A program made the position numbers and the translations under genes. From positions 1 through 61,547 of the forward strand of contig NZ_JAHQZR010000010.1 of the NCBI RefSeq assembly GCF_019049105.1: a stretch of 61,547 bases of DNA, written 5' to 3'. The notes below the pieces were generated by a model. That model was not told the DNA's origin, made no database searches, and was given only the letters and a program-made list of their open reading frames with translations. The first letter of the stretch is position 1. Each line of letters opens with the position of its first letter. Positions 45,141-53,149 of the stretch are shown in pieces. Origin of the DNA: Leucobacter chinensis (GTDB taxonomy: Bacteria; Actinomycetota; Actinomycetes; Actinomycetales; Microbacteriaceae).

Positions 45141-46190
45141 CTAGCCCAGTGCTTCTGACCCCATCTCGGCGAGTCGCTCGATGAGCCAGGGAATACTGAG
45201 CACGCTCTGCTGGTTCAGGCCCCACGCGAAGTTGTTCGTCGTCGTGCCCTCTTCGGCTGGGTCGATGACCGCACGCCCCTCGGCAACTGCAGGGACGCTC
45301 TTCAAGAGTGGTGAGTCAAGGAAGAACTCGGGCTCAGTGATCGTACTAATAAGCAAGAAATCAGCGTCGATCATACCCATGAGTTCGTCACTGATCTTCG
45401 TGCCGGGGGCAACCGACTGAGCTGCCTCGGGCAGCACGAAACCGAGCTCGTTGAAGAGCTGCTCGGTGTTTGAGCCCGGGGTGCTCGCGTAGAAGGCGCC
45501 GGCCTTCTCTGAGTGTGCAATCACGTGGGTCGCGGTCTTGCCTTCGAACTCGGGGTGCGCCTCGCGGGTGCGCTCAATGACCTTCTCGGTGTCGGCAACA
45601 GCCTCGGCAGCACGGTCTCCAAGGTCGATGGTGTCACCAAGGGTTTGTGTGAGGTCTTGCCAGCTCAGCGAGTCAACCTCGGCATAAAGAACTGGTGCGA
45701 TCGCGCTCAGCTGGTCAAACGCCTTCTGATCGAAGGTATCGAGCGCCTGGAGCGTGACGATGAGGTCGGGTTTGCTCGCGGCAACCGCCTCGGCCGGAAG
45801 CTCAACGTCGGGGCTCGCATCCCAAATCGTCTCGATGGGGTCGGTGAAGCTCGCGTCGAGCCACGAGTTACGCTCGATCGTCGAGGGCGCAAAAACGGGA
45901 GTGCCGCCCAAAGCGAGCAGAGCGTCGGTGTCAGGAGTCGCCGAAGTGACGATCGCGATGCGGTCAGGGCGTTCATCGAGCGTAGTGTCGCCGAATGGCG
46001 TCTCGAGAGTGAGCGGGTAGTCAGTCTTGCCCTCGGCCTCGGGCAGGAGCGCTGAGGTCGACGATTCCCCTGCCGTGTCGGGTTTGGCATCGCCCTCGGG
46101 CGTCGACGAGCAGCCGCTGAGCACGAGCAGGGCCGCAACCGCGCCAGAAATGAGCGCGGCAGGTTTGAGTGTTGGCATCACGAATGTCAT
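45141..46190 (-). CDS. Ferri-siderophore-binding lipoprotein (FepB/FecB-like)
   Basis: A 349-residue class III periplasmic-type binding protein held by lipid (lipobox LLVLSGC), from ATG 46190 with GAAAGAAACC upstream; an in-frame extension to 46250 is less likely. It has two lobes with phrases RIAIVTSATPDTDALLALGG and AAEAVAASKPDLIVTLQALD. It delivers ferri-siderophore to the two FecCD permeases encoded just downstream. The first gene of the operon, behind a DtxR-like box. Confidence 0.9.
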   Translation of the reverse strand: MTFVMPTLKPAALISGAVAALLVLSGCSSTPEGDAKPDTAGESSTSALLPEAEGKTDYPLTLETPFGDTTLDERPDRIAIVTSATPDTDALLALGGTPVFAPSTIERNSWLDASFTDPIETIWDASPDVELPAEAVAASKPDLIVTLQALDTFDQKAFDQLSAIAPVLYAEVDSLSWQDLTQTLGDTIDLGDRAAEAVADTEKVIERTREAHPEFEGKTATHVIAHSEKAGAFYASTPGSNTEQLFNELGFVLPEAAQSVAPGTKISDELMGMIDADFLLISTITEPEFFLDSPLLKSVPAVAEGRAVIDPAEEGTTTNNFAWGLNQQSVLSIPWLIERLAEMGSEALG

Positions 46191-46265
46191 GGTTTCTTTC
46201 GGGTCAAAAGAACGATCTCCCCTGCGGGAACCCCCGGGGATCGAGCACAAGAAAGGCTCTTCTCT

Positions 46266-46284
46266 TGAGGTTAGCCTTGCCTAA
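46266..46284. promoter_or_regulatory. DtxR/IdeR-like iron box upstream of the binding-protein gene
   Basis: TGAGGTTAGCCTTGCCTAA matches the DtxR-IdeR consensus at 16 of 19 positions, the best match in the window. It lies 75 bp upstream of the siderophore-binding lipoprotein start and should make the FecBCDE-type operon iron-repressed. Confidence 0.78.
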
Positions 46285-46356
46285 CCATGCCGTCTGCGCA
46301 GAACGCGTCACCCACCGAGCCGTTTACGACATCCTGCGATACGCGACCCATGCTCC

Positions 46357-47562
46357 CTAAGCGGATCGACGCGCTTCGCGCCGATTCTTCGCGAGCACGC
46401 GCGTCACCAGAATGCCGATGGTTCCCTGCACCACTGCGAGCACCGCAAGGCCCACGAGCACCGCGTCCCACGACCCCAGAAGCTGGCTGACGGCCCCCGC
46501 CCCCAGTGGCCCGAGCGTCGCAACGGAGTACCCCACCGACTGCACAACGCTCGACACCCGCGCAGACTCAGTCGCGTCAGCACCGAAGCCGGCAATGAGC
46601 GCGAGCAAGAGCGGGAAAGCACTCATGCCAACGCCGATGAGCGCGGCCCAGAGCTCGGGCATGGCTTGCGGCGCAAAGAGCAGGCCGAACATTGCACTGA
46701 GCGTCGACAGGGCAATGAGCACGAAGCCGACTCGCATACGTTTAATGCCACTCGCGAGCGAGACCACGACGACCGTCGTCGGCACGCCGACCGCCATGGC
46801 GATGCCGAGCAGCACACCAGAACGCTCGGGGGCGATGCCAGCATCAGAGGTGATGGTGGGCAGCCAGCCCATCATGACGTAGCTGAGCAGCGACTGGAGC
46901 GCGAAATAAGCGGCGAGGAGCCAAGTTCCGGCTGGGAGCTTACGTTTCTGGCCGGATTCGAGCGGCAGTCGAGTCTCTGGGGCGGTGCGGGGCATGAGCA
47001 GCGCCCAGGCGATGACGCCGACGAGGGCCGGAAGCGCCCACAGCGCAAGCCCGAGCGAGGGGCTCCCGATGCGCTCAGCGAACGGTACGGCGGCGGCAGC
47101 AGCAAAAGCGGCCCCGAGTGGCATGACGGTCGTGTAGGCCGTCGTGACGGGGCCGATCCGCGTACCAAAGTGGGCGCGAACGACCGCGGGTAGCAAAATA
47201 TTCACGACGGCGAGGCCGCCGGTCGCGACGACGGTGCCGAGCACGATGATCCACGGCGAAGCGATGCCACGAATGGTGAGGCCGAGCGTGAGCGCGATCA
47301 TGCCAAAGAGCACGGTGCGTTCCCTACCCCAACGCTCGGCGAGGCCGGCGGTCGCGATGCCCGCGACGGCGAACACGGCGGTGGGGAGTGCGGGAATGAT
47401 GACGACGGTGACCGGAGTGAGCGCCCCCGTCTCTGTGAGCGCGGTGAGCAGGGCGCTCGCGCTCGTGATTGCGAGCCTGAGGTTTAGCGCAACAAGCAGT
47501 AACGCAACGATCATGAGCGCCGGGCGCCCAGTGTTCTGAGCGGTTGTGCCTCGTGCAGTCAC
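46357..47562 (-). CDS. CynX/NimT-like MFS transporter
   Basis: A major-facilitator protein of about 401 residues with 12 helices. The N-terminal helix LNLRLAITSASALL and the loop GLAERWGRERTVLFGMIAL resemble the CynX/NimT (cyanate or 2-nitroimidazole) subfamily. I prefer GTG 47562, because GGAGGT is six bases upstream, over the adjacent GTG 47565. It is divergent from a FadR/GntR regulator that probably controls it. The substrate is unknown. Confidence 0.87.
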   Translation of the reverse strand: MTARGTTAQNTGRPALMIVALLLVALNLRLAITSASALLTALTETGALTPVTVVIIPALPTAVFAVAGIATAGLAERWGRERTVLFGMIALTLGLTIRGIASPWIIVLGTVVATGGLAVVNILLPAVVRAHFGTRIGPVTTAYTTVMPLGAAFAAAAAVPFAERIGSPSLGLALWALPALVGVIAWALLMPRTAPETRLPLESGQKRKLPAGTWLLAAYFALQSLLSYVMMGWLPTITSDAGIAPERSGVLLGIAMAVGVPTTVVVVSLASGIKRMRVGFVLIALSTLSAMFGLLFAPQAMPELWAALIGVGMSAFPLLLALIAGFGADATESARVSSVVQSVGYSVATLGPLGAGAVSQLLGSWDAVLVGLAVLAVVQGTIGILVTRVLAKNRREARRSA

Positions 47563-47576
47563 CACTTCACCTCCAA

Positions 47577-47594
47577 AGGTCTAACGTCTAACCA
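47577..47594. promoter_or_regulatory. Candidate GntR operator between MFS and regulator genes
   Basis: AGGTCTAACGTCTAACCA lies in the 56-bp gap between the divergent genes. It contains the direct repeat GTCTAACGTCTAAC and outer GGT/ACC arms as in FadR-type operators. The assignment rests on position and partial symmetry only. Confidence 0.4.
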
Positions 47595-47618
47595 AAACAA
47601 GGTACTATCATTGCATAC

Positions 47619-48305
47619 ATGAGCCTGACTCCGGTACCGCAGACCTCGCTGAGCGATCAGGTCGTCGAGCGACTGCGCGCAGAGATCGTCGAGGGGCGCT
47701 GGAAGGTCGACGAGAAGATTCCGCCCGAGTCTGAGCTCATGGCCTCCCTCGGTGTCGCACGCGGCACCCTGCGCGAGGCACTGCGCGCGCTGCAGTACAC
47801 GGGCATGCTCGAGATTCGACGTGGCGACGGCACCTTCGTACGGGCCCGCAGCGAGGTGCCCGGTGCGCTCGCTCGCTCAGGAGCGTCACTCGACGACGTG
47901 CTCGAAGCGCGCATTACCCTCGAGCCACAACTCGCGAGGCTCGCAGCAGAGCGTGCAACCGACGACGATATCGAGTGCATCAGCAAAGCCCTCGGTGAGC
48001 GCGCGAGCGTGAGCGACGAGGGCTGGGTTGACGCTGATGTTGCCGTGCACGAGGCCATCGCCCGGGCCGCCCACAACCCCATTCTGTTCGAGGTATATAC
48101 CGCGCTCTTGCCACGCCTGCACGAGTCAATGAGCACCGCGCAGAGCCGCGAGGGCTTTTGCCGAAATGAGCGTCGCGGTCACGACGAAGTACTCGATGCG
48201 ATCGTTGCTCGTGACCCTGAAGGCGCCGCGACGAGCGCCCAAGCAAACCTCTCGGCCACTGCTGCGTGGAACCATCTCGACCAAGGCCAGTCAACGGGCG
48301 CATAA
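47619..48305 (+). CDS. FadR-subfamily GntR transcriptional regulator
   Basis: A 228-residue regulator with an N-terminal winged helix (VVERLRAEIVEGRWKVDEKI, then VARGTLREALRALQYTGMLE) and a C-terminal all-helical FCD sensing domain (about 85-215) with Asp/His residues that bind metal or acid ligands in the family (VDADVAVHEAIARAAHNPIL). It is divergent from the CynX-like transporter and likely regulates it. Confidence 0.88.
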   Translation: MSLTPVPQTSLSDQVVERLRAEIVEGRWKVDEKIPPESELMASLGVARGTLREALRALQYTGMLEIRRGDGTFVRARSEVPGALARSGASLDDVLEARITLEPQLARLAAERATDDDIECISKALGERASVSDEGWVDADVAVHEAIARAAHNPILFEVYTALLPRLHESMSTAQSREGFCRNERRGHDEVLDAIVARDPEGAATSAQANLSATAAWNHLDQGQSTGA

Positions 48306-48328
48306 GCCAGTCAATCGCAACACGGGGT

Positions 48329-48356
48329 TTGACACCTGCCAAGTTTCTTGTACTGT
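48329..48356 (+). promoter_or_regulatory. Promoter upstream of the M-box
   Basis: TTGACA (48329-48334) and TACTGT (48351-48356) are 16 bp apart, which is close to a vegetative sigma-70 promoter. Transcription would start just before the riboswitch. Confidence 0.6.
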
Positions 48357-48362
48357 AGACCC

Positions 48363-48517
48363 TGGTTGTCTCGTTAGGCGAGGCTCCTATGCAGACACAG
48401 GCCACTGATCTGACGACATCGAGAGATGCCCAAGATCAGGACAGGCAACATCGGCTTAAGGTGTTGCCCCAAGTGGCTTCTGAGTGTAGATACGCTGCAT
48501 AGAGTCAAAGCTCTTAC
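48363..48517 (+). promoter_or_regulatory. M-box (ykoK-type) magnesium riboswitch
   Basis: The stretch carries the conserved M-box landmarks in order: GTTAGGCGAGGCTCCTATGC, ACAGGCCACTGATCTGAC, a central CGAGAGATGCCCAAGATCAG element, GGCTTAAGGTGTTGCC, then GTGTAGATACGCTGC and GAGTCAAAGCTC closing the outer helix. M-boxes sense Mg2+ and control mgtE or mgtA genes, and mgtE follows. Bases 48518-48628 form the expression platform; I do not see a clear poly-T terminator there, so the off-switch mechanism is unresolved. Confidence 0.9.
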
Positions 48518-48628
48518 ATGGATTCGACCAGCACGATCAGTGCAACTCTGTTCGAGCATTACATCCCGACGCTTCACGTTCGAGCGCCGGTGTCTTGCTG
48601 TGGCATTTTTACCCAGAAGAAGAAGATC

Positions 48629-49870
48629 ATGTCGAAAAACATCTTTCATTCAAGCACGCGCAAAAACAACACGAAGCCCGTGAATCTCGCACCAATGACG
48701 GCCGTCGATGCCGCCCTCGCGCTCGAACGCTTACCCATAGCCGAGGCCGCTACGGCCGTCGGCAAGCTCGAACACCCTCGCGCCGCCGAGGTACTCGACC
48801 TCTCGCAGCCCGACCTGGCTGTCGCAATTCTGCGTGAGCTTCCCGCCGCTCCGACGATCATCGCGCAACTCTCACCCGACTCGCGCGAGCAGTTCGAGCA
48901 GCTCATGCAGTGGCCCGCCGAGAGTGCCGCCTCACGCATGACCCCGCGCTTTCTCACGGTCGAGGCCACGTCGAGCGTTGGCGACGCGATGCACCGTCTG
49001 CGCGACTTCCTCGAGCAGGCAGAAACCATCGCCTACGTCTACGTCACCGAACAGGGCAAATTTCACGGCGTCGTCAGCTTTCGCGACCTCGCGCTCGCCG
49101 AGAGCGAGATGAGCGTCGCTGAGCTCACGAACACCGACTTCGTCTCGGTTGACCCCTACGCCGACCAGGAAGAGGCGGCCCAGCTGCTGAGCAGCTACCG
49201 CCTCGTCGCAATTCCCGTGGTCGAGAACGGCACCGTCATCGGCATCATCACGGTCGACGACGTGGCTGACATCATCGAGGAAGAGGGCACCGAAGACGCC
49301 GAAAAGCAGGGCGCCTCAACCCCGCTCGGGGTTCCCTACCTCAAGGCGACCCCGTGGATGCTCTGGCGCAAACGCATCCTGTGGATCCTGGTGCTGTTCG
49401 TCGCCGAGTCGTACACGGGCACGGTGCTGCGGGCCTTCGAAGACCAGCTTGAGTCGGTCATCGCGCTCGCGTTCTTCATTCCACTCCTCATCGGCACTGG
49501 CGGTAACACGGGCACACAGATCACGACGACACTCGTGCGCGCCATGGCGGTCGGCGAGGTGACGATGAAAGATATCTGGCGCGTCCTGCGCAAAGAGATC
49601 TCAACCGGCGTGCTCATCGGCGCGTGCATGGCTGCAGCCGGCATCATTCGCGCAAGCATCCTTGGCGTCGGCTTCGAGATCTCGCTCGTGGTCGCCCTCA
49701 CGGTAGCCGCGATTGTCATCTGGAGCTCGATCGTCGCGTCGATCTTGCCCATGGTGCTGCAAAAGTTCAAGAAAGACCCTGCCGTCATCTCTGGCCCCTT
49801 CATCACGACGCTGGTCGATGGAACCGGGCTCATTATCTACTTCGAGATCGCGAAGCTCATCCTCTTCTAG
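48629..49870 (+). CDS. mgtE: Magnesium transporter MgtE
   Basis: A 413-residue Mg2+ channel from ATG 48629, with AGAAGAAGAAG upstream; an in-frame start at 48518 would lie next to the riboswitch and is rejected. It has an N-terminal helical domain, two CBS domains (about 110-235, with VAIPVVENGTVIGIITVDDV) and five C-terminal helices with the family motifs FIPLLIGTGGNTGTQ and ISGPFITTLVDGTGLIIYF. It imports Mg2+ and is gated by Mg2+ binding to the N and CBS domains. Control by the upstream M-box is expected. Confidence 0.94.
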   Translation: MSKNIFHSSTRKNNTKPVNLAPMTAVDAALALERLPIAEAATAVGKLEHPRAAEVLDLSQPDLAVAILRELPAAPTIIAQLSPDSREQFEQLMQWPAESAASRMTPRFLTVEATSSVGDAMHRLRDFLEQAETIAYVYVTEQGKFHGVVSFRDLALAESEMSVAELTNTDFVSVDPYADQEEAAQLLSSYRLVAIPVVENGTVIGIITVDDVADIIEEEGTEDAEKQGASTPLGVPYLKATPWMLWRKRILWILVLFVAESYTGTVLRAFEDQLESVIALAFFIPLLIGTGGNTGTQITTTLVRAMAVGEVTMKDIWRVLRKEISTGVLIGACMAAAGIIRASILGVGFEISLVVALTVAAIVIWSSIVASILPMVLQKFKKDPAVISGPFITTLVDGTGLIIYFEIAKLILF

Positions 49871-49878
49871 CCGTTGCC

Positions 49879-49917
49879 CAGTGGGGTTGTCCGGCAAGCC
49901 GCCGGGCAACCCCACTG
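49879..49917. terminator. Hairpin terminator after mgtE
   Basis: A 17-bp near-perfect stem (49879-49895 with 49901-49917, one G-T pair) encloses a 5-nt loop 8 bp after the mgtE stop. No T run follows, as is common in high-GC actinobacteria. Confidence 0.8.
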
Positions 49918-49944
49918 AACGCATTCACGGGTGACTTGCGTTGT

Positions 49945-49996
49945 GCGGATCTTGGCGCGAGAGCAATCGCACCCGGGTTCCTCTCGCGCGATCCGC
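49945..49996. other. Second long imperfect hairpin between mgtE and permease gene
   Basis: GCGGATC (49945-49951) pairs with GATCCGC (49990-49996), and CGCGAGAG (49956-49963) pairs with CTCTCGCG (49981-49988). Together they form a 15-bp interrupted stem with a 17-nt loop. It lies between convergent genes and may terminate the permease transcript. The rest of the 234-bp gap shows nothing recognisable. Confidence 0.6.
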
Positions 49997-50104
49997 GTTG
50001 GTGGTCTCGCTCTGGCAACGGCTTTGCGAAGAGGTTCGCCAGATCGAGAAGCGACCGAGGGGCGGCGGGGCCGAGCCACGAGGGCCCGCCCCGCCCGTAG
50101 GGTG

Positions 50105-51505
50105 TTACGCGCTGACGCGTGTTGTGCTGCGAGATGTAGAGCGCACCAGCACGAGAAACACCACAGCGGTGACGGCAAAGCCAACAAGCCAGGCGATGTC
50201 AATGCCGTTGAGCGGCCCAGCCATCGGGCCGGTGTACAGATCGGTGATCATGAAGGGCACCTGGGCAGCGAGGCCAATGAAGTAACTGAGGAGGCCGACC
50301 CTGTTCCACTTACCGTAACGGCCACCGTCGCGTGCAAAGAGATCGGCGATCACGTAGTCGCCCTTCTTGACGATGAAGTAATCAACGAGGTTGATCGCCG
50401 ACCACGGGATGAGCACGTAGAGCAGCAACGAGAGGAAGTTATCGAAGGTCGTCATGAAGTCGCCCTGGCCGAAGAGCGCGATGCCCATGCCGATAAGACC
50501 AACGACGAGGGTTGTCATCACTCGGGTGCGGGTCGTGATCACGACGTTCTTGAAGCTTGACTGCATGACCGTGAGGGCGTTCATGACGGCCGAGTACAGC
50601 TCGACGCCGTTGATGAGCGCCGAGGTGATCGCGAAGATGAGCAACACGAGAACACCGAAGCCGCCAAGGTGGTCAGAGAGCGCAGCGAGCGGGTTGTCTG
50701 GGCTCGCGGCGCCGAGCAGCACGCCGAGCGACATGACGAAGACTGAGCTGCCAACAAGGCCGAGGTACGTGCTCCAGAACGCTGACTTCGGGCCCGTGTC
50801 TTTGGGCAGGTACCGAGTGTAGTCAGAGACGTAGGGCGCGTATGCGAGCTGCCACACCACGCCAATCGCGAGCATCGCAAAGAAGCCTTCGAAGTTAAAC
50901 GCGGCCTCGGCACGCTGCGAGGTAACGGCTGGGTTCATGGCGAGCATGATCATCGAGATGGCAACGGTCACGCCGATCAGGATCGAGATCCACGTCATGG
51001 TCTTGCGAAGCAGGTCGTAGCCGAAGATGCACAGGAGAATGCCGACGGCGGCGAACACGATAATCGCGAGGGTGCCGTTGACGCCGGGAAAGACGAGCTC
51101 GATCGCGTCTTTCGCGACGATAAGAATGCCGGCGAAGAAGCCGAGGAACATAATGAGCGCGATGATCGCGAAGAGACTGCCACCCAAGTACCCGAACTGG
51201 GCGCGTGCCTGCAGCATCTGTGGAATACCGAGGTGCGGGCCCTGCGATGCGTGGAGTGCGGCGCCGAATGCGCCGATGACATTGCCGATGAGAATGGCGG
51301 CAATGCTCCAGAAGATCGGCAGACCGTATGCGCCGCTCGCGATCGCGCCGGTGACCACGGCGAGTGGCATCATGTTGAGGCTCACCCAGATGGAGAGGTT
51401 CGAACGGTTCGTACCATTACGTTCGGTCTCGGGAATCGGCATGATGTGTTGCTGCTCGAACTGTACGAAGGTCTTTGTTACGACCGGGGGTTCTTTGGGC
51501 GACAT
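50105..51505 (-). CDS. NCS1-family nucleobase/hydantoin-type permease
   Basis: A 466-residue transporter with 12 helices from ATG 51505 (GAAGGAG seven bases upstream). The NCS1 (cytosine/purine/uracil/allantoin) pattern is seen in LSIWVSLNMMPLAVVTGAIA, the helix 3 region APYVSDYTRYLP and the late motif WSAINLVDYFIVKKGDYVIA. The substrate is unknown. Its place after an amidohydrolase, aldehyde dehydrogenase and aminotransferase suggests it imports the nitrogen compound that this cluster degrades. A terminator hairpin precedes it, so it may have its own promoter. Confidence 0.9.
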   Translation of the reverse strand: MSPKEPPVVTKTFVQFEQQHIMPIPETERNGTNRSNLSIWVSLNMMPLAVVTGAIASGAYGLPIFWSIAAILIGNVIGAFGAALHASQGPHLGIPQMLQARAQFGYLGGSLFAIIALIMFLGFFAGILIVAKDAIELVFPGVNGTLAIIVFAAVGILLCIFGYDLLRKTMTWISILIGVTVAISMIMLAMNPAVTSQRAEAAFNFEGFFAMLAIGVVWQLAYAPYVSDYTRYLPKDTGPKSAFWSTYLGLVGSSVFVMSLGVLLGAASPDNPLAALSDHLGGFGVLVLLIFAITSALINGVELYSAVMNALTVMQSSFKNVVITTRTRVMTTLVVGLIGMGIALFGQGDFMTTFDNFLSLLLYVLIPWSAINLVDYFIVKKGDYVIADLFARDGGRYGKWNRVGLLSYFIGLAAQVPFMITDLYTGPMAGPLNGIDIAWLVGFAVTAVVFLVLVRSTSRSTTRVSA

Positions 51506-51627
51506 GGTCACTCCTTCGGCTCCGTTGCCTGTTACGTGGCGGGCCCCGGTGAGGAGCAACCACAATCTATTTAGAAGATAAGAATGAGATGAAAAATCGA
51601 TAGAAGCGATACAAGACGAGATGGGTC

Positions 51628-51659
51628 GGTAGCGCCCGTGAATCGTCACGGGCGCTACC
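51628..51659. terminator. Hairpin terminator after the aminotransferase gene
   Basis: GGTAGCGCCCGTG (51628-51640) pairs perfectly with CACGGGCGCTACC (51647-51659) around a 6-nt loop, 16 bp beyond the aminotransferase stop on the minus strand. Its placement would separate the enzyme operon from the permease gene. Confidence 0.78.
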
Positions 51660-51675
51660 TGCGAAGACGCGGTGG

Positions 51676-53115
51676 TTAGAGGCTCGCGTTCTTCTTTGCG
51701 ATACCGAAGGCACTGTCGAGCAGGCTGACCAGCTCGTCAATATCGGCCTTCGTCATCACGAGCGGGGGCGAAACCTGCACGAGCGGGTTACCCTCGGCGT
51801 CAATGGCGACGCGGCACAGCAGGCCAACCTCACCGAGCGCGGGGTTCAGGTACTTGCCAACGAACTCGTCGGCCGGCAGGTTGGGCGCATCCCAGGCCTT
51901 CTTCTCGTGGTTCGTGACGAGCTCGAAGGTTCGGTGAAAGCCGTCGCCGCGGAAGTCGCCGACGATATCCTGGTGGCGATCTCGCACGCCGGCGAGCTGC
52001 TGCTCGAGGTACGGGGTGAGTTCGGCGACATTCTCGACGACGCCCTCTCGCTCCATGATCTCAAGGTTCTTGAGCGCTGCGGCGCAGGCCACAGGGTGCC
52101 CGCCGTAGGTGAGTGCGTGGTTGAACATGCCGAGTGGGCCGTCAAGCACGGTCTCGATGACGCGGTCACTCGCGATGACGCCGCCGAGGGGCATGTACGC
52201 CGAAGCGATGCCCTTGGCAAACGTGATCATGTCAGGCTGGAACCCGTAGTGAGTCGAACCGAACCACGAGCCGAGGCGACCGAAGCCGGTGATGACCTCG
52301 TCGGCGATGAGCAGAATGCCGTACTTGTCGCACAGCGCGCGAACGCCCTGGAAGTACTCAGGTGTCGGCGGCTTCAGGCTACCGCCAGCGTTCTGCAGCG
52401 GCTCCATGATGATCGCGGCAACGGTGTCGGCGCCCTCTTGCACGATGAGCGACTCGAGCTCCTGCAAGAGGAACTGCGTGAACTGCTCAGCCGTCTCGCC
52501 CTCTGGGCGGCGGTAGCGCTTCGTGTTGTGGGTGTGACGCACGCCGTTCATGAGGGGCTCAAACATCTTGCGCACGTCGGTCATGCCGTTGAGCGACATC
52601 GCGCCAAAGCTCGTGCCGTGGTAAGCCACGCGGCGGCCGAGGAACTTATAGCGGGTGCCCTCACCACGGGTGATGTGGTACTGACGAGCGAGCTTGATCG
52701 CCGACTCGTTTGACTCGCCACCGCCCGACGCAAAGAACACGCGGTTGAGGTCGCCAGGCGCGAGGTCGGCGAGCTTCTTCGCCAGCTTTGCCGCGGGTGG
52801 GTGAGCAACACTCCAGGTGGTCTGATACGGCAGGGCTGCTAGCTGCTCTCGCACTGCGTCGCCAACCTCGGCGCCGTGGGTGTAGCCGAGCTGCACGCAG
52901 AAAAGCCCCGCGAGCCCGTCAAAGAAGCGTCGGCCTTCGGCGTCGAAAACCGAACAGTGCTCGCCACGCACAAAGACCGGAAGATCGTCTTCACGGTATT
53001 TACTCGCGGGCGTAAAGTTCATCACGAGGTGGCGTTTGGCCATCTGCGAGAGATCTTCGCCACCGGCCTCGGCCTGCTGTGGCACGACAACTGTTTCAGC
53101 GACTTGCTGTGTCAT
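51676..53115 (-). CDS. Class III PLP-dependent aminotransferase
   Basis: A 479-residue enzyme from ATG 53115 (AAAGGAA upstream). Fold type I omega-aminotransferase features are FFASGGGESNESAIKLARQY, YHGTSFGAMSLNG, IADEVITGFGRLGSWFG with the PLP-binding Asp, and TFAKGIASAYMPLGG with the Schiff-base Lys. Close family members use putrescine, beta-alanine or other omega-amines with pyruvate as acceptor. Coupled to an aldehyde dehydrogenase gene 34 bp upstream, it probably yields an aldehyde that the dehydrogenase oxidises. Confidence 0.9.
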   Translation of the reverse strand: MTQQVAETVVVPQQAEAGGEDLSQMAKRHLVMNFTPASKYREDDLPVFVRGEHCSVFDAEGRRFFDGLAGLFCVQLGYTHGAEVGDAVREQLAALPYQTTWSVAHPPAAKLAKKLADLAPGDLNRVFFASGGGESNESAIKLARQYHITRGEGTRYKFLGRRVAYHGTSFGAMSLNGMTDVRKMFEPLMNGVRHTHNTKRYRRPEGETAEQFTQFLLQELESLIVQEGADTVAAIIMEPLQNAGGSLKPPTPEYFQGVRALCDKYGILLIADEVITGFGRLGSWFGSTHYGFQPDMITFAKGIASAYMPLGGVIASDRVIETVLDGPLGMFNHALTYGGHPVACAAALKNLEIMEREGVVENVAELTPYLEQQLAGVRDRHQDIVGDFRGDGFHRTFELVTNHEKKAWDAPNLPADEFVGKYLNPALGEVGLLCRVAIDAEGNPLVQVSPPLVMTKADIDELVSLLDSAFGIAKKNASL

Positions 53116-53149
53116 GGTCGTTCCTTTCCTATTGACTGAGCACCGGGGC

